The notes under the pieces: model-generated
Database searches by the model: none
What the model saw: only the letters and a program-made list of their open reading frames with translations
What the model was told of the DNA's origin: nothing
Translations under genes and position numbers: made by a program
Shown here: positions 47,102-60,799 of the stretch, in pieces
How positions within the stretch are numbered: the first letter of the stretch is position 1
Layout of the letters: every line of letters begins with the position of its first letter
NCBI GenBank assembly: GCA_007570785.1
Contig: ML660213.1
Location: 1,759,414-1,823,413 of the forward strand
From: Antilocapra americana
Taxonomy: Eukaryota > Chordata > Mammalia > Artiodactyla > Antilocapridae
Direction: 5' to 3'
DNA length: 64,000 bases

Positions 47102-49377
47102 TGGCTCATAAAGTACAGTGCATTTGATTTTGTGTATGCCTCTAACTTCTCATGAATCCATGATTCTCTATGGCTCCTAGTTCTTCGTTCTTTTTGTAGG
47201 CACGCCAGCAAAGAGTTTCCCTTTTAGTCAATAGTTGGGAAAACCTAAAACTATTCACATATGCTTTCCTTCTAACAGGTATTAACAGTTTCAGGAATGG
47301 ACAGCATCGTTTGCCTGTAAGATTATTTTTAAAGTTTTTTCACTCTTTTTCGTGCTTTCCCCACTTCCAAGGTATGTGGTTAAATGAGTGTAATTGAAAT
47401 ACACAGATGAGACTTCACTACAAGGTTACAATTCTGTGTTGCAAGTTGAATCGCCCTGGTCTCTTTCTTCTTTAGCTCTAACTGGAATTTGGCATTTAGA
47501 ATATAAATAGTGGACCCTCTGCCTTTCTAATGGGCATCATGGCAGGGGGATGAGAGGGTGGGGGTTGTTAGAAATGTAGTATCTCTCCCCACAGTCTAGA
47601 CCTACTGAATCAAAATCTGAAGTTTACCAAGATCCTAAATAATTCTCACTTCCTTTTCACTAGCAACTTTCAGAAGCACTTCCCTTAAGGGTCAGAGGCC
47701 CTGCTTACACTATTTCTATTTATTCATCTGCCCTAGCATCGTTCTGCCCACATGTAGTTGGAACAAGTGGCAGGGACAAATAAAGCAGGGACAAACTCAA
47801 GCCCCGCAGGTGAAAGTGACCCCGTCTCACCTGCTCTTCCTCTCACTCTAGTGGTTATTTAAATGCGTGGTTCATAAACCTCTGCAAGAGGTGTACTACA
47901 ACACTTAGTAAAAGGCAAATTTCTCAATCCTAGCCCAAATACACAGAATCTTGTGCATGGAGCCCAAGAATCTGTATTTCATAAGCAATCCAGTAACACC
48001 TTGTGACCAACAGAGTTGAGACCCACTAATTGTTATTACTAGCTGTGGAAGAGACAGAAAAATGAGAGACTTTACAATATGGAAACCACTTTTTTTTCAG
48101 GTACAAGACTAATGTCTACTGTATATGAGGATTGAACCAGTTTTCGGAGCAAGAGTGATACTATCAACTGCATTATAAATTAAAATGTTTTTCTTTTTTT
48201 CCTTTGTAATACAGATTTATTTAAGTCATCTGAAAGATTATTATTATTGGCTTATCAGCTATACTATAGTAAATAATATATTTATTATCTGAAGAAGGAA
48301 TTCAACTCTTTTAGAGTTTAGCTCAATGCAATACAACAATAAAACGAAATATCTTCTGTGTATCAATTATTTTCCTAGCACTGTACCAGGTGCTGTGCTA
48401 ATTACGCCAATAATTGTTTACATGTTTAAACATCTTAAGGAAACAAAGAAAAGATGGTGTATGTGCAGATTCTTGCATTTACTCCTTGACAGAATTTCAA
48501 ATCAGATTGGGAAGGGTCTTTCTGAGCAGTCCTGGGTTTGAAGGGAAATGCCAGCATTGTCTCTCTGGGCAGTAGCTTCGCATGCTAACAGGGCTGGAGG
48601 AAAAAAATCAGCAAGAGCTACGCAGAGTTAATTGGAGCCCTTTGCAACTAGTCTAAGGATGAACTGGACTGATAACTGCAGGGCTTTCTACCCCGAGGCT
48701 CCAGCTGAGAAAATGAACTTTCAAGAACTCCCTGCTCTGAACCCTGGCCTTTGGAGGGCACAGAATTTAGACTCTGTGGCCCAAAGGGGCCCATTTGCAC
48801 CTGAGTGGGGCTGTTAACCCTTGGACCCACCACACTACTGGGATTTATCTCATTTAATCCTCTGGGTAGCCAGACTCATGAATGGTAAATATTCTGTCTC
48901 ATGCTTCTATTCTTCCAGCTCCCTTAGTTAATATTCATTTTTTTTCTTTTGCCTTCTACATTTTGTTACTCTGACCATAGTTTCCTATTGCTTCCCAAGA
49001 ATCATTTCCTTTAATTTTTGTGTCCTGTGATTTTTCCTTTGCTAATTTTATTACTTTCTTTTAATGGTTCATCATTTTTATTCAGGCATTTCTCTTTTGT
49101 CATCCTATATTTGCAAGTTGCAGTTGGGATGTGGAAGTCCTCATAAGAATTTCTGATTAAAATTGAAACTCGATCACTGGTGTCAAACAACTTGAACAGT
49201 GCTTCCAAAGCTGCCTGTACAACAGAATTACCTGCTGACACTTTAAAAATACCAGTGTCTAGGCTATATGCGAAACCAAATAATCAGATTCTTCCAAGTG
49301 AGACACAGGCATCTGTATTTTTTAAGGCCAACCAGGGGGATCAGTGTGTACCCTTGATTGAGAAATTCCATCTCATT
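47102..49377. repeat. unique intron with old hAT (MER5-type) and MIR remnants
   Basis: 47565-47685 (gacctactgaatcaaaatct), 47865-48030 and 49185-49340 have the MER5/Charlie pattern of non-autonomous hAT DNA transposons. 48350-48430 is MIR-like. 48540-48840 is unique and relatively GC-rich. No exon found. Confidence 0.5.
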
Positions 49378-50692
49378 TTGTTGTTCAGTCACTCAGTCAT
49401 GTCCGACTCTGCAACCCTATGGACTGCAGCATGAGAGGGCTCCTTTTCCTTCACCATCTCCTGGAGTTTGCTCAAACTCATGTCCATCGAATTGGTGATG
49501 TTATCCAACCATCTCATCCTCTGTCATACGCTTCTCCTCCTGCTTTCAATCTTTACCAGCATTAGGGTGAATTCAAATGAGTCAACTTTTTTCATTAGGT
49601 GGCCAAATTATTGGAGCTTCAGCATCAGTCTTTCCAATGAATATTCAGGGTTGATTTCCTCTAGGACTGGCTGGTTTGATCTTGCAGTCCAAGGGACTCT
49701 AGAGAGTCTTCTCCAACACCAAAGTTCAAAAGCATCAATTCTTCAGCATTCACCCTTCTTTATGGTCCAATTGTCACATCCATACATGACTACTGGAAAA
49801 ACCACAGCTTTGACTATATGGATGTTTGTTGGCAAAGAAATGTCTCTGCTTTTTCATATGCTGTCTAGGTTTGTCACAGCTTTTCTTCCAAGGAGCAAGG
49901 GTCTTTTAATTTCACAGCTACAGTCACTATCCACAGTGATTTTGGAGCCCAAGAAAATAAAAGTCTCCCACTGTTTCCATTGTTTCCCCATCTAATTGCA
50001 TTGAATGGATGGGACCAGATGCTACGATCTTGGTTTTTTGAATATTGAGTTTTAAGCTAACTTTTTTACTTTCCCCTTTGATCTTCAAGAGCTTCTTGAG
50101 CTTCTCTTCATTTTATGCCATAAGGGTGGTGTCATCTGCATATCCAAGGTTAATGATATTTCTCTGGCAATCTTGATTCCAGTTTGTGCTTCATCCTGTC
50201 CAGCATTTCACATGATGTACTCTACATAAAATCTAAATAAGCAGGGTGACAGTATACAGCCTTGTCATGTTCCTTTCCCAATTTGGAACCAGTCCATTGT
50301 TCCAGGTCCACTTCTAACTCTTGATTCTTGACCTGCATAAAGATTTCTCAGGAGGCAGGTGAAGTGGCCTGGTATTCCCATCTCTTTAAGAATTTTCCAC
50401 AGTGTTGTGATCCACACAGTCAAAGGCTTTCATGTAGTCAGTGAAACCAAAGTAGTTGTTTTTCTGGAATTCTCCTGATTTTTGTATGATCCAAAAGATG
50501 TTGGCAATTTGATCTCTGGTTCCTCTGCCTTTTCTAAATCCAACTTGACATCTGGAAGTTCCTAGTTCATGTACTGTCGAAGCCTAGCTTGAAGAATTTT
50601 AAGCATTACTTCGCTGGCATGTGAAATGAGTATAATCATGTGGTAGTTTGAACATTCTTTGGCATTGCCCTTCTTTGGGATTGGAATGAAAA
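49378..50692 (-). mobile_element. BovB LINE 3' portion, 1.3 kb
   Basis: 3' end at the left (ttgttcagtcactcagtcat), then reversed C-terminal coding, RT and upstream sequence, with catalytic box antisense around 50128-50150 (gtgtcatctgcatatccaag). It ends near tttgggattggaatgaaaat. The reading frame is heavily broken. Confidence 0.93.
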
Positions 50693-50917
50693 TACCAATG
50701 TAATGACCTCAGGTTTTGAAGTACAAAAAGACAGTAGGTGAAGACAAATGGACAACTTGAAGAAGAACTCAGGGCAAACCTTATCCTGGGTACAAAATGC
50801 CCACAAGTTCTCAACTCTCCTCCTCCACCTAAGACTGAGAAGAAAAGAGTTGACTTTTACCAATTGCTGTGGGGCTAATGCAAATTTATCTTCATTGACC
50901 CCATCCTAATCCCAGTG
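50693..50917. other. spacer between two oppositely oriented BovBs
   Basis: About 225 bp unique sequence; no repeat family recognised. Confidence 0.5.
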
Positions 50918-51252
50918 GTCCCTTGGACTGCAAAGAGATCCAATCAGTCCATCCTAAAGGAGATCAGTCCCAGATGTTCACTGGAAGGACTGATGTTGAA
51001 GCTGAAACTCCAATACTTTGGCCACCTCATGCAAAGAGTTGACTCATTGGAAAAGACCCTGATGCTGGGAAAGATTAGGGGCAGGAGGAGAAAGGGACGG
51101 CAGAGGATGACATGGCTGGATGGCATCACCGATTCAATGTACATGAGTTTGGGTAAACTCCGGGAGTTGGTGATGGACAGGGAGACCTGGCATGCTGAGA
51201 TTCATGGGGTCACAAAGAGCTGAACATGACTGAGCGACTGAACTGAAACTGA
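50918..51252 (+). mobile_element. BovB 3' end
   Basis: Plus-strand BovB C-terminal frame of 102 codons (50915-51223) with [20 protein letters not shown] and [20 protein letters not shown], then the 3' signature gactgagcgactgaactgaa. Confidence 0.94.
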
Positions 51253-52000
51253 ATCTCAGTGAAGGTTTTTATTAACAACAACTAGTTGCCCGGTAAAATG
51301 ACATGAAAATGATTTGATTTTCCTGATCAAATACTCAGTATAAAGATAAAAGTCAGGGATATGGCAAATGAACTATGGAAGTGCATTTTACTGATGGGGG
51401 AAATATCTGTAACTCAAAAGGAACAAGAGACCATAGCACTCAAATTACAGAAGACTATCATGCTCAGGGGAGAATTTAATTCAGGAAGCTTGTAAAACTT
51501 AAAAATCACCAGTTTCATGTTATTAAGATCAAAAAGAACTTGGAATCCATTAAACAAGAGACAGAAGGTAAATGATAAACAACACAGATGAAAATTGATA
51601 ATACTGAGAAGCAGAAATCAAAGTGAGCTAGGTGAGAAAGAAATTCAAATCATATAAAAGACCGAAGTAGAAGAGTTTTAAAAGTCATCTCAGAAGATTC
51701 AAAGAGAAGAATTAGTAGTGTCAAAATCAAAAAGTGAAGAGTGAAAACTTTATGAAGTAATAACCCAGATCCAGAGACCGAATAGTATAAAAATAACAAT
51801 TAATTCATTGAACATTTATTATGTGCCTATTTACAAGCAAAATATTCTAGGAGTTAATTCATTTTTAAATCTTTGCAGAAATCTTATAACATAAAGAATT
51901 TATAGATGAGGACACTCCAATATAGTGATCCATTTTCAAATTTGCCTGACACCATGCTAAATGACATTACTGGGATTTGAACTCCGATTGATTGGACTCT
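51253..52000. other. intronic sequence with a MIR-like patch
   Basis: 51800-51985 is antisense MIR-like (tgaacatttattatgtgcct). The rest is A-rich and unassigned. Confidence 0.5.
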
Positions 52001-52197
52001 GGGACTTCCCTGGTGACTCAGATGGTAAAGAATCTGCCTGTGGTACAGGAGACCCAGGTTCAGCCCCTGGGTTAGGAAGATCTCCTTGAGAAGGAAATGG
52101 CAACCCACTCCGGTATTTTGCCTGGAGAAGTCCATGGACAGAGGAGCCTGGCGAGCTACAGTCTAAGGGGTCACAAAGAATTAGACAACACGGGCCA
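52001..52197 (+). mobile_element. Bov-tA SINE, complete
   Basis: Starts gggacttccctggtgactca (tRNA-derived head) and ends near cacaaagaattagacaacac. Confidence 0.93.
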
Positions 52198-53620
52198 ACT
52201 ACCACATTGACTTCCACTTTGATTTGACTCAACAACTGTGTTCTAGAGGTCTAAAATGAGGAAGGTAAAGTAGGAAGAAATGTATAGTATTGAAAACTCC
52301 TATTTCTCAACAGCAAACTTTCCAAGCCAAAGAGAGACTCAAATTTGAAGGAAAAGAGTTTGCTATTTGAAAGAAAAAAAAAATTGTGAAAAGAAACCAA
52401 TGCATTTTATTATAACTTAATTGTTTAAGGACCCTTTTTGAACCAATATAGCTAAATTGGCTTATGGATTCAGGATTTATTTACTGGATCCATTCAAAAA
52501 ATACCATTTTAATAAACAAAAATTAAACTTTAAAAATCTTAACAAGAGTCACCTGAGAAATGCTAAAGGGGGATTGCTTTCAAGATCAATAACAAAGTTA
52601 CCCATGATCTGCTTTGTTTTCCTCTCTCTTGGTCCTTGTTCTCATAATCAATTGTCAAAACAGCTGCCATCAAAAATTCTCTACACTCCTAATATCTTTA
52701 TCAAATCCATTATTTCTGGCTCTATACTTTCTTATCCCTTCTTTTTTACTCTCTAGTTGTTGCTTTTTTTTCTTTTGCTGTGAAATCTGACTTCAATACT
52801 TATTTAGACTGGCTTTGGTGCCCCTCAATTCATACTCCTCTCCCTTAATAGCCCAATTCTTCCCAATCAAAGTCCATCTTGCAGTACCAGAGTTCTCCAT
52901 AACCTTTAAGATTACCTGTTACATATGTCCTTATCTGTTCACTTCTTTGTAAGCAACAGATAGATATTTAGGACTCCTTGAGAGGAAAAAAGTTATAGAA
53001 TCCATAGTCCAGCACAAGCAAGAAGAGAAATAAAGGAATAGCAAAAAAATAATTAAAAGTATTGAAATAACAAACCAAACCGGAAAGCATAAAATAGGGT
53101 AGCAGAAATAAGAGCAATTGTATAAATTACAAAAATAAATATGAATTAAATTTCCCTACTAAAATACAGAAAGTTTTAAGTTGATTATAAAGCTAAATCA
53201 AACTAGATTTTGTTTACACAGACATACTTCAAACAATGTAACTTTAAAAGTGGCAAATGTAAATGTAATAAGAAAAAGAAAATATAAATATAAACAAAAA
53301 GCAAGCTTTCAAAGTAACACAATTGACAAACTGAAGAAATTGACAAAACTGCAATAATTGAGCCTTTTTCCTTAGTTTTTCACAGATTGGATATATAAAA
53401 ATAAATAACAATTGGTCAGAGGTTCTCTAATTTTCCTCTCTATATATACCATTCATATGCTTGAAATGCCCTACAATAACATTCAGCAGTTTATTGTACT
53501 GGTTTTTAATCTTGGGGGTAGGATTACCTTTCAGAATCTTGTGTAATTTGAGAAGACTCTCTGCCCTGTTTCTGATTTGATCTTGCCTCAAATTTAGAAT
53601 TGCTAATTCAGAAGATATAC

Positions 53621-53671
<51 letters not shown>

Positions 53672-54627
53672 ATGTATATTATACACATGGTATATCTAGT
53701 AAGCAAATATTAGTATAACCTGGATGGAGAGTATAGACATTTTTTTCCAGATTATGCATAGAAAACTAACAAAAAAATTTTAAAGATATTATATCAACTA
53801 TAGAAAATGTCCTTTAAAATCTGCACAAAAAATATAAATCAAAATAAAAGAAAAATTAGAAATGGAGGTGTTGCAACACATAAGGCAAACTTAAGTACAA
53901 TATTCTTCATAGGTAAAGAGATACTTAAAATCAATGAGAAAAAGGTGAATCATCCAATAGAAAAACTGATAATGAAACATGATAGGTATGTCATAAAATA
54001 AATATATATTATCAGTAAATATGAAAATGCTTAATGTCTCCAGGAATCAAATAAACCAAATTAAAATAATACTCTGACATTTTTTTTAACTTACAGTTTA
54101 ACTGTAGAACTTGTCAACTAGTATATAAAGTGAAATATACAATCTTGTATCCTTCTTGCTGGTGAGAGTATGATTTATATAGTCTTTTTGGCACATATTT
54201 GACACTAAAAATATAACTATATTTTTGTTAAGAAATTACCATATGTTAAGCATTGTGCTAGATGCTTTAAAAACTTCTGATAGCTAACATTTATACAGTG
54301 CGACAGTGTGTCAAGTGCTGCCCTGTGTGTTTTACATACACAGGGACTCCCTTAATCCTCACAGCTGTCCTGTGAGGTGGTAGCTATTTCATTAACCCAT
54401 AGGGAATCAGAAGCACAGACATGTTAATTAATGTGTATAAGTTTACACAGCTGAAAAGAGAACTGAAATATCATATCACTAAATATATTTAATATTCTTC
54501 TGAGGTTAATATTATTCTCCCATTTCATAGGTTAAGACACTATAAAGAGATCCAGGAGAATACACAATTTCCCCAATGTTACAGGGAGGGTAAGCAGCAG
54601 AGATTTGTATCCGTGTCTGCTTGAGCC
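52198..54627. other. AT-rich intronic sequence with (TA)n microsatellite and MIR
   Basis: 53623-53659 is a TA microsatellite followed by TATG units to about 53680. 54235-54465 is antisense MIR (tcctcacagctgtcctgtga). No exon recognised; the 99-codon plus frame at 52457 has no similarity I recognise. Confidence 0.55.
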
Positions 54628-54835
54628 AGATTCCCAGGTGGCTCAGATGTTAAAGAATCTGCCTGCAATGCAGGAGACCTGGGTTCAAACCCTGGGTTGG
54701 GAAGATTTCTGGAGAAGGGAATGGCAACCCACTCCAGTATTCTTGCCTAGAGAATTCCATGGACAGAGGAGCCTGGCATGCTACAGTCCATGGAGTTGCA
54801 AAGAACTGGACATGACTGGGCCATTAACACACATA
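54628..54835 (+). mobile_element. Bov-tA SINE, complete
   Basis: Head ttcccaggtggctcagatgt with ctgcctgcaatgcaggagac, body to gcaaagaactggacatgact. Confidence 0.93.
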
Positions 54836-57021
54836 CTGCTTGACCTCAGAGTCCAAGATTGAATACTGCTTTAAGAATCTTTGATCTAGTTGTTCCATTT
54901 CAAGGGATTTAACCTACCATCAATGTCAGGCATTTCTCCAAAGATTTGTATGAGGACTTTTAAAAATCCTGTTAATTATAACAGCGGAATTTGGAAATCC
55001 AGAAAATAAGAGGAGACTGAGACAAAATGAGATTGCGAGAGAGGCAGTGGAAAGCAGCTGAAGAATTTTAAAAAGAAGAGCATGATGTCTGGTCACTTGG
55101 TGGGATGGAATCATGGTGGTTGTGGGGTGAAGGCGTCATGAGAAAGGAGAGTTTTATAATTGTCCAGGTAAGATATTGGAATGGTTTGTCTTGGACAGTA
55201 GATAAAGGGAGACATAGATGAATTTAACACCTAGTTTAGAAAATGGAATCAATAAAACATGGATATATGATGCATGAACAGGATGTAAACATTCCGAAAA
55301 TTCTCAAGCTTAATTAACTAGGGGCTGGAGATGTCATTTCTTGATATTGAGAATGCATGAAGAACAGGAATTCAGTTTTGGAGATGGTAAATTTAGAAAT
55401 AATGAGACATCTACTGGAAATGTCAACTTTTTTCAAATGCCTGCTGGATACACACATTTGGAAGTCTGGGTAGGATATGCATTTACCAGTCAATAGTGTC
55501 TGTAGGGTATTGGATGCTTTGTGAGTCTATGAGTTTCCTAGAGCATGACTGTAGAAAAAAAATGAAAAAAGAGAGAAAAAAGGTCCCAGGTCTAAATCCT
55601 GAGGTCTTTGAAAAGAGTTGAACTTCTGAGGGAGTGGACAAAGACACTGAGAAAAGGGGACCCAGAAGCAGAACAATCAGAAAAGTGATTAAATATTTCA
55701 AGAGATGATAAGAAATCCACAGTGTAGAATGCTATCGTTCTACAGAGGAGACCAGGACTGTAAAGTTTTCCGTGGATATTTAAAATGGAAGTTTTTGGAG
55801 TCCTCAACAAGGCAAGAAAGCAGAAGCCAGATCTAGTGAAGAAATGGGAACACCAACACAGATGCCTTAGGAAGAGAAGAGAAACAGCAATAGCTGGAAG
55901 GGACTTTGGATAAAAGGAAGATTTTTAATCTTTGGTTTGGTTTTGTGTTTAACAATGGGTGTTGATGGACGCATTTGAATGATCCTGGGCAGAACCCAAA
56001 TGGGCAGCGGCTCTAACTGTGGCATCACCAGCATCACTAGAGGAGGGCTTGGTAAAACGGGACTGCTGAGCTCTGTTTCACAGCTTCAGCACATGGGAGT
56101 GGGCTGGAGAATTTGTATTAATAAGAAGGTCTCAGAGGAGACTGTTGATCCAAGTCCTAGGACTACACTTGGTAAACGACTGCAGGAGACAGAAGTTAAA
56201 ATATAAATAAGAGGAAGAGAGACCACCAGTCATAGCTCTGAAAAAGCAGGTAAAGTTGGGGTCCACAGGACTTTTGAAGATTTTATTTTTAATAGCATAA
56301 GGGAAGCTATGTAAAAACAGGAAGGGAAATGACAAGAAATGTGAAAAAAATGAAAATAGTATTATATCCCAAAGATGTTATTAAATGCTTTAGCATCTCA
56401 CTAAACCCGTAATAACAACGCTATTGGTCAGAAAAATGCAATTAATGTATATATTTCATAGGGAAAGAGTGACAGAAATTCTTTATGATAGACTTTTGCT
56501 TTTTTTGGTGTCTAAGAAAATCTCATATATAAGATTATCAGCTGAGTGGGATAAAGAAGGCAGGCTAACATCTAGATAGTTTGGAAAAATATAAAATATT
56601 TAACGAGGAAAATGGGAGAAGGAGCTTATTATAGAAATACAGTAGGATTGGTGTCATTACTGAGTGTCCAACAGAAAATGGGAACTGAGACTTTTTCCAG
56701 CCCACTTAGCTGCAATGTGCAGCCTGGGCAAAGGCCTAATCAGATTGGGTTTTTATCAGATGGGTAAGATAGAGGACAAAGGCAATGAAAGATAAACAAA
56801 TTTTTTTAATTGGTTGTATATTTGGGCTGTAGATTCTAAGGAATCTAAAAACAAGGAAGTAAAGCTTGATAGAGTTGGCTGATATATTAGAAAAACAATT
56901 AAGGCCACTTTGAAAATCCATCTAATTTGTCAAGTTCTGAAAGTATCTCTAACAGAGGAAAATATTTTTTCTATTAAATTTTTGATGCATTTTATTTTAT
57001 TTTATTTTTTGGTCAAAGGGT
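54836..57021. other. intronic sequence with one hAT (MER5-type) remnant
   Basis: 56005-56170 resembles MER5 (ggcatcaccagcatcactag). The remaining 2 kb is purine-rich unique sequence without a recognisable exon. Confidence 0.5.
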
Positions 57022-57150
57022 TAAATAAGGAAATAGCAACCTACTCCAGTATTCTCACCTGGAGAATCCCATGGACAGAGGAGCCTGGTAGGCTACAGTC
57101 CACGGGGTCACAAAGAGTCGAACACAACTGAGCGACTTCACTTCATGAGG
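57022..57150 (+). mobile_element. BovA SINE 3' fragment
   Basis: From aaggaaatagcaacctactc to gagcgacttcacttcatg. The tRNA-derived head is absent. Confidence 0.9.
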
Positions 57151-57777
57151 CTGAAAACTGCTATCTTACGACACATGCAGAAATTTGAGTGTGGGACTTT
57201 GTGTGATGTTCTGAGTGTATTTCACTCCTGCCAGTCTGTACACCATCCATGCTGCGCCATGAAAAATTGATTTACTGATTTGCCAGTCAAAGTGCTGATG
57301 CTCTAATCTCCTCTACCTTGACATAATTAGGTTTAATAAGCAATTTTACAATAAATAACGGTAGTGTGAACTTGGGCTAGTCCCAACGAGTAAACTTTTG
57401 CATGGTAAAATAGGTCACTGGCACCCTATGTATACATAAAATCTTGAAAAGATTTACATTCTAAGGGAGTATAAGCATCATAGGTATAAGAATCTGATTA
57501 AGGGTGACAGCCACTTGTGACCTAACCTTTTGGGGATGGAGAAAGTACCAGCCTTGTAATGAAACTATCCGTGAAAGCCCATAAACATTTTTAGAATTAT
57601 TTTTCATCCTTCATGGATAGAGGTGTCTGCATAATTAGATGATTCTTGTTGTTTGTAACCAGGCAAAAATCTGAGAATTTTTCATATACTAGGGGAAAAG
57701 GCTTGAAGGATGTTTGTATTCAAAGTCAAAACAAAAAAAAATTAATAAGATCTACTCCCTCGAGGAACCTGTTTTAC
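57151..57777 (-). other. USH2A: USH2A intron immediately downstream of the 57778-57972 exon
   Basis: Donor-side end of the 28,096-bp intron; unique sequence, with nothing recognised. Confidence 0.6.
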
Positions 57778-57972
57778 CTGTGAAGGTGTTGGTATCGACA
57801 AGCTCAGAGCTGGCAGAGGGCATGCGGGGTGGACCAGGAGCATCTTCACTGTAGGCTCTCAGGATATACTTCTCAATTACACCTCTAACCACAACAGGTT
57901 CATCCCAGGTCACCTCGATGCTATAGCCATTTATGCTGCGGACTCCTGAGGGAGTTGGCACACTTTGTGGAG
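57778..57972 (-). CDS. USH2A: USH2A exon: first half of an FN3 module (third exon in the window)
   Basis: A 195-bp exon (65 codons). It follows an acceptor CTCACAG and ends TTCACAG|GTAAAAC. With the carried-over G it starts APQSVPTPSGVRSINGYSIE, followed by VTWDEP and RGVIEKYILRAYSED. The tryptophan in VTWDEP and the following GVIEKY are FN3 strand B-C landmarks; the second half of the module is the 38-codon exon at 29568-29681, giving one full FN3 repeat of about 103 residues with its linker. Both ends are phase 1. There is no frameshift, stop or missing core residue. In usherin this is an early repeat of the long FN3 array that follows the laminin G pair. Confidence 0.97.
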
Positions 57973-60799
57973 CTGTGAGAGGATAAAAGAGAAAATAGGC
58001 AGAATGGCAGTTCTGAAAAGACTATTGCTCCTATTCTTCACTTTTAATGGCTGCAGTAAATCAGACTCAACCATTAGCATAAATACAATTTATTAGAGTT
58101 GTAACTTTTCAGCATTGATTTAATATGACTGCACATCTTGAGCCATTCAGTTTAAGCGATATTTCAAAACCATCAAAACTCCATCGACATCACATTCTTT
58201 CAAGCCTAGACCAGGTTTTCCAAAAACATTTAATGTATCCAACATGTTTTAAACATCACTCATAAAGAAGGAGGTGGAGTGTAGGCAGATAACAAGTTCA
58301 AACAATATAATGATGTACCCCTTTGAAGCAAGATAATTAGACTGTTATTATATATAGTGGTTTGACACTTTTATATTGTCAATGTATTAGCCAAAAAGTA
58401 TCACAAATGTGATTCCTATTGTATTTGAAGTTCTGACCCCATTTGCCAAATTCAATTGTTTTTCCAATTAATTTTTAAAGAAGCAAAGTTCTACCAGGTG
58501 GGATATACAGGATACATTCCTAACTGCACTTAAGGGAAGGGGCAGGTAGAGAAGTTGATGCCCTTGAGATTCTACAAAATCATTTTCAGAGACATTTTCT
58601 TTGGAGCATCACAGAGTAACACAAAATGAAAAGTTTAAAGAAACTACAAAACCTCACTGATAAGCTGAATCCTCTACTTTTAAAAAATCCATAACCTATA
58701 ACTATTTACTAGATATTTCTATGGTTCTGATCAGTAACAACTTCATCACAGCTGACTGCAGTGAGGATACTGAGAAAAAGCCCGAGGAACTCCATGGCAG
58801 GATGATGGATGACAGAGGGGCTCTGACTGCTTCTGGACTCCTGCACGCTGTTGATGGAGGATCACTCTGGTTTCTTCCCATCAAATAGCCTCCTCCTCTG
58901 ACTTTGCTCTTCAGGCCAATAAAACAGGACAGCCTCAAGGGAAACATCATGAACATAAGGAATGAGCGGAAGCACAGAGGTGGAGAACCACTGTCTGTGC
59001 AGGTGAAACTCTACAAGCAATTTTAGGAAACGCACAGGCCACACGATCAAGTTCCAAGTGATGGGACAATGGGAGTGATGCTGACTTGATTAGTTCTGAA
59101 ATGCGGTACAGGGCAAAGTACAGTCCTGTCTAACAGATGGTGTTCTCATAAGGGACAGAGCAAAACTGACTCAAAAATAATTAAATAGTGCAATTATTCT
59201 CCAACCCTTGGGAGCATGTAGCTGCTCGGTGTTGTGGTCAGATTGTAAATATGAATTTATGGCATAAGATTTTGTGGTCAGATAACTGCTATAAATTCAG
59301 AGCTCAATTTGCATACTTTCTTGGTGGTACTCAAAATAGGGGCTATTAAGCTATATAAGCCATGCACTTTCTGGACACCTATTTAGGTTGCTGAATTAGA
59401 CTGAAAGCAGGCTGTATATTTATTAATAAAGTAGAGAAGTGTGAAACAGGGGCAGGGAACATGCCAGTCACAAATGAACATTTTACATTAGAGCTTTCTC
59501 CAAGTTCTAAAATTGAAAAGGATTTAAGGGATCATTCAGTTCATTGCCTTGCCTATAAATAGATAATGATTTAAATCATCCTGGAAAAGTGTCAACTTGT
59601 CCTCTTCTGGAAACTCTATAGGCAGCAAACTTAGAAAATTCTTATTAGTATCCCATCTCAGTATTTAATTATCTTTTGGATTAAAAAGATTCCTCAAAGA
59701 ATGCCTGCACTAGTAACCTGTTATTGATAATAAATATGAGAGGGTTCTTGGTAAAACAAAACAAACAGGTCTTTAGACAAATTATGACTTGCTAAGGAAC
59801 ACTCTTCAAGAGGCACATGTGTCAATTATATGGAAATGTATTTGTCTTCCTGACAAATATTTCTCTAAAATGATAGAAGGCTACTGATCCACAAAACTTC
59901 TCATAATGAATGCCTCTTTGTGATGGTATTATGTGAAAAGATGTTGTGGTTACTGTCAGAAGTACAAAGCACTAATAAATCAGTTATCTGAGATAAGATC
60001 TAATACAGTCTGTTTCATAGTTGTTTCTCCATTCAACTCAAATAAATTAGACCACTCAGCAATTTCTATCCCGGGAGAGGCATTCTAAGACCCTAATAGT
60101 AAACACCATGGCAAACATCTGCCATTATGTGATAAAAGACACATGCATGCAAGCTTAGTCATATCCAAATGTTTTGGAGACCCCATGGACAGTAGCCCAC
60201 CAGACCTCTCCATCTATGGAGTTTTCCAGGCAAGAATATTGAAATGAGTTGCCATTTTCCTCCTCCAGTGGATCTTCCTGATACAGGGATTGAACCTGCA
60301 CCTCCTGTGTCTCCTGTATGGCAGGCAGAGTCTTTACCCACTGAGCCATCGCAGAAGCCCAATAAAAGACACATTTGTTTCCAGCCACAGTGTGGGTTTC
60401 AAACACGCTCTCCACCAGAGAGGCCCAGAAGCTGCCTATCCTCACCTAAAGGTAACCATGACTTTAGCTTTTTGGGGACTAAGCAACTTATAAAGATTTC
60501 CAGTTCTTCGATGAATTACAGCCAATATGGGCCTTTATCAAGACAACTTAAACTTATGTTCTTCTGCATCTGAAGAGGAAAGACTCAGCCTGGACAAACC
60601 TTTATGAAATATTTGAAGAATCAAAAGTCCTGATCCACTAAGCATTTTCACCAAGAGATGACTCTGCAAACCAAGGCATGCTCTGTCATAAGATTACAAA
60701 CATGCTACTTGCTGCACGGGTGAGAAGCTTTGTTCTTCTTTACATGCACAAATGTGTGCATTTGTGTGCACTACACATTTTAAGATAAACACTCTTTAC
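57973..60799 (-). other. USH2A: USH2A intron (2827 bp)
   Basis: Contains one SINE at 60148-60360. The rest is unique or unassigned; 58690-59050 has an 84-codon minus frame with no recognisable similarity or usable splice sites. Splice sites GT at 60799 and AG at 57973 (minus strand). Confidence 0.85.
60148..60360 (-). mobile_element. Bov-tA SINE, complete
   Basis: Reversed SINE from catgcaagcttagtcatatc to the head gagccatcgcagaagccc. It lies 440 bp downstream of the 60800-60880 exon, in the sense direction of USH2A. Confidence 0.92.
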
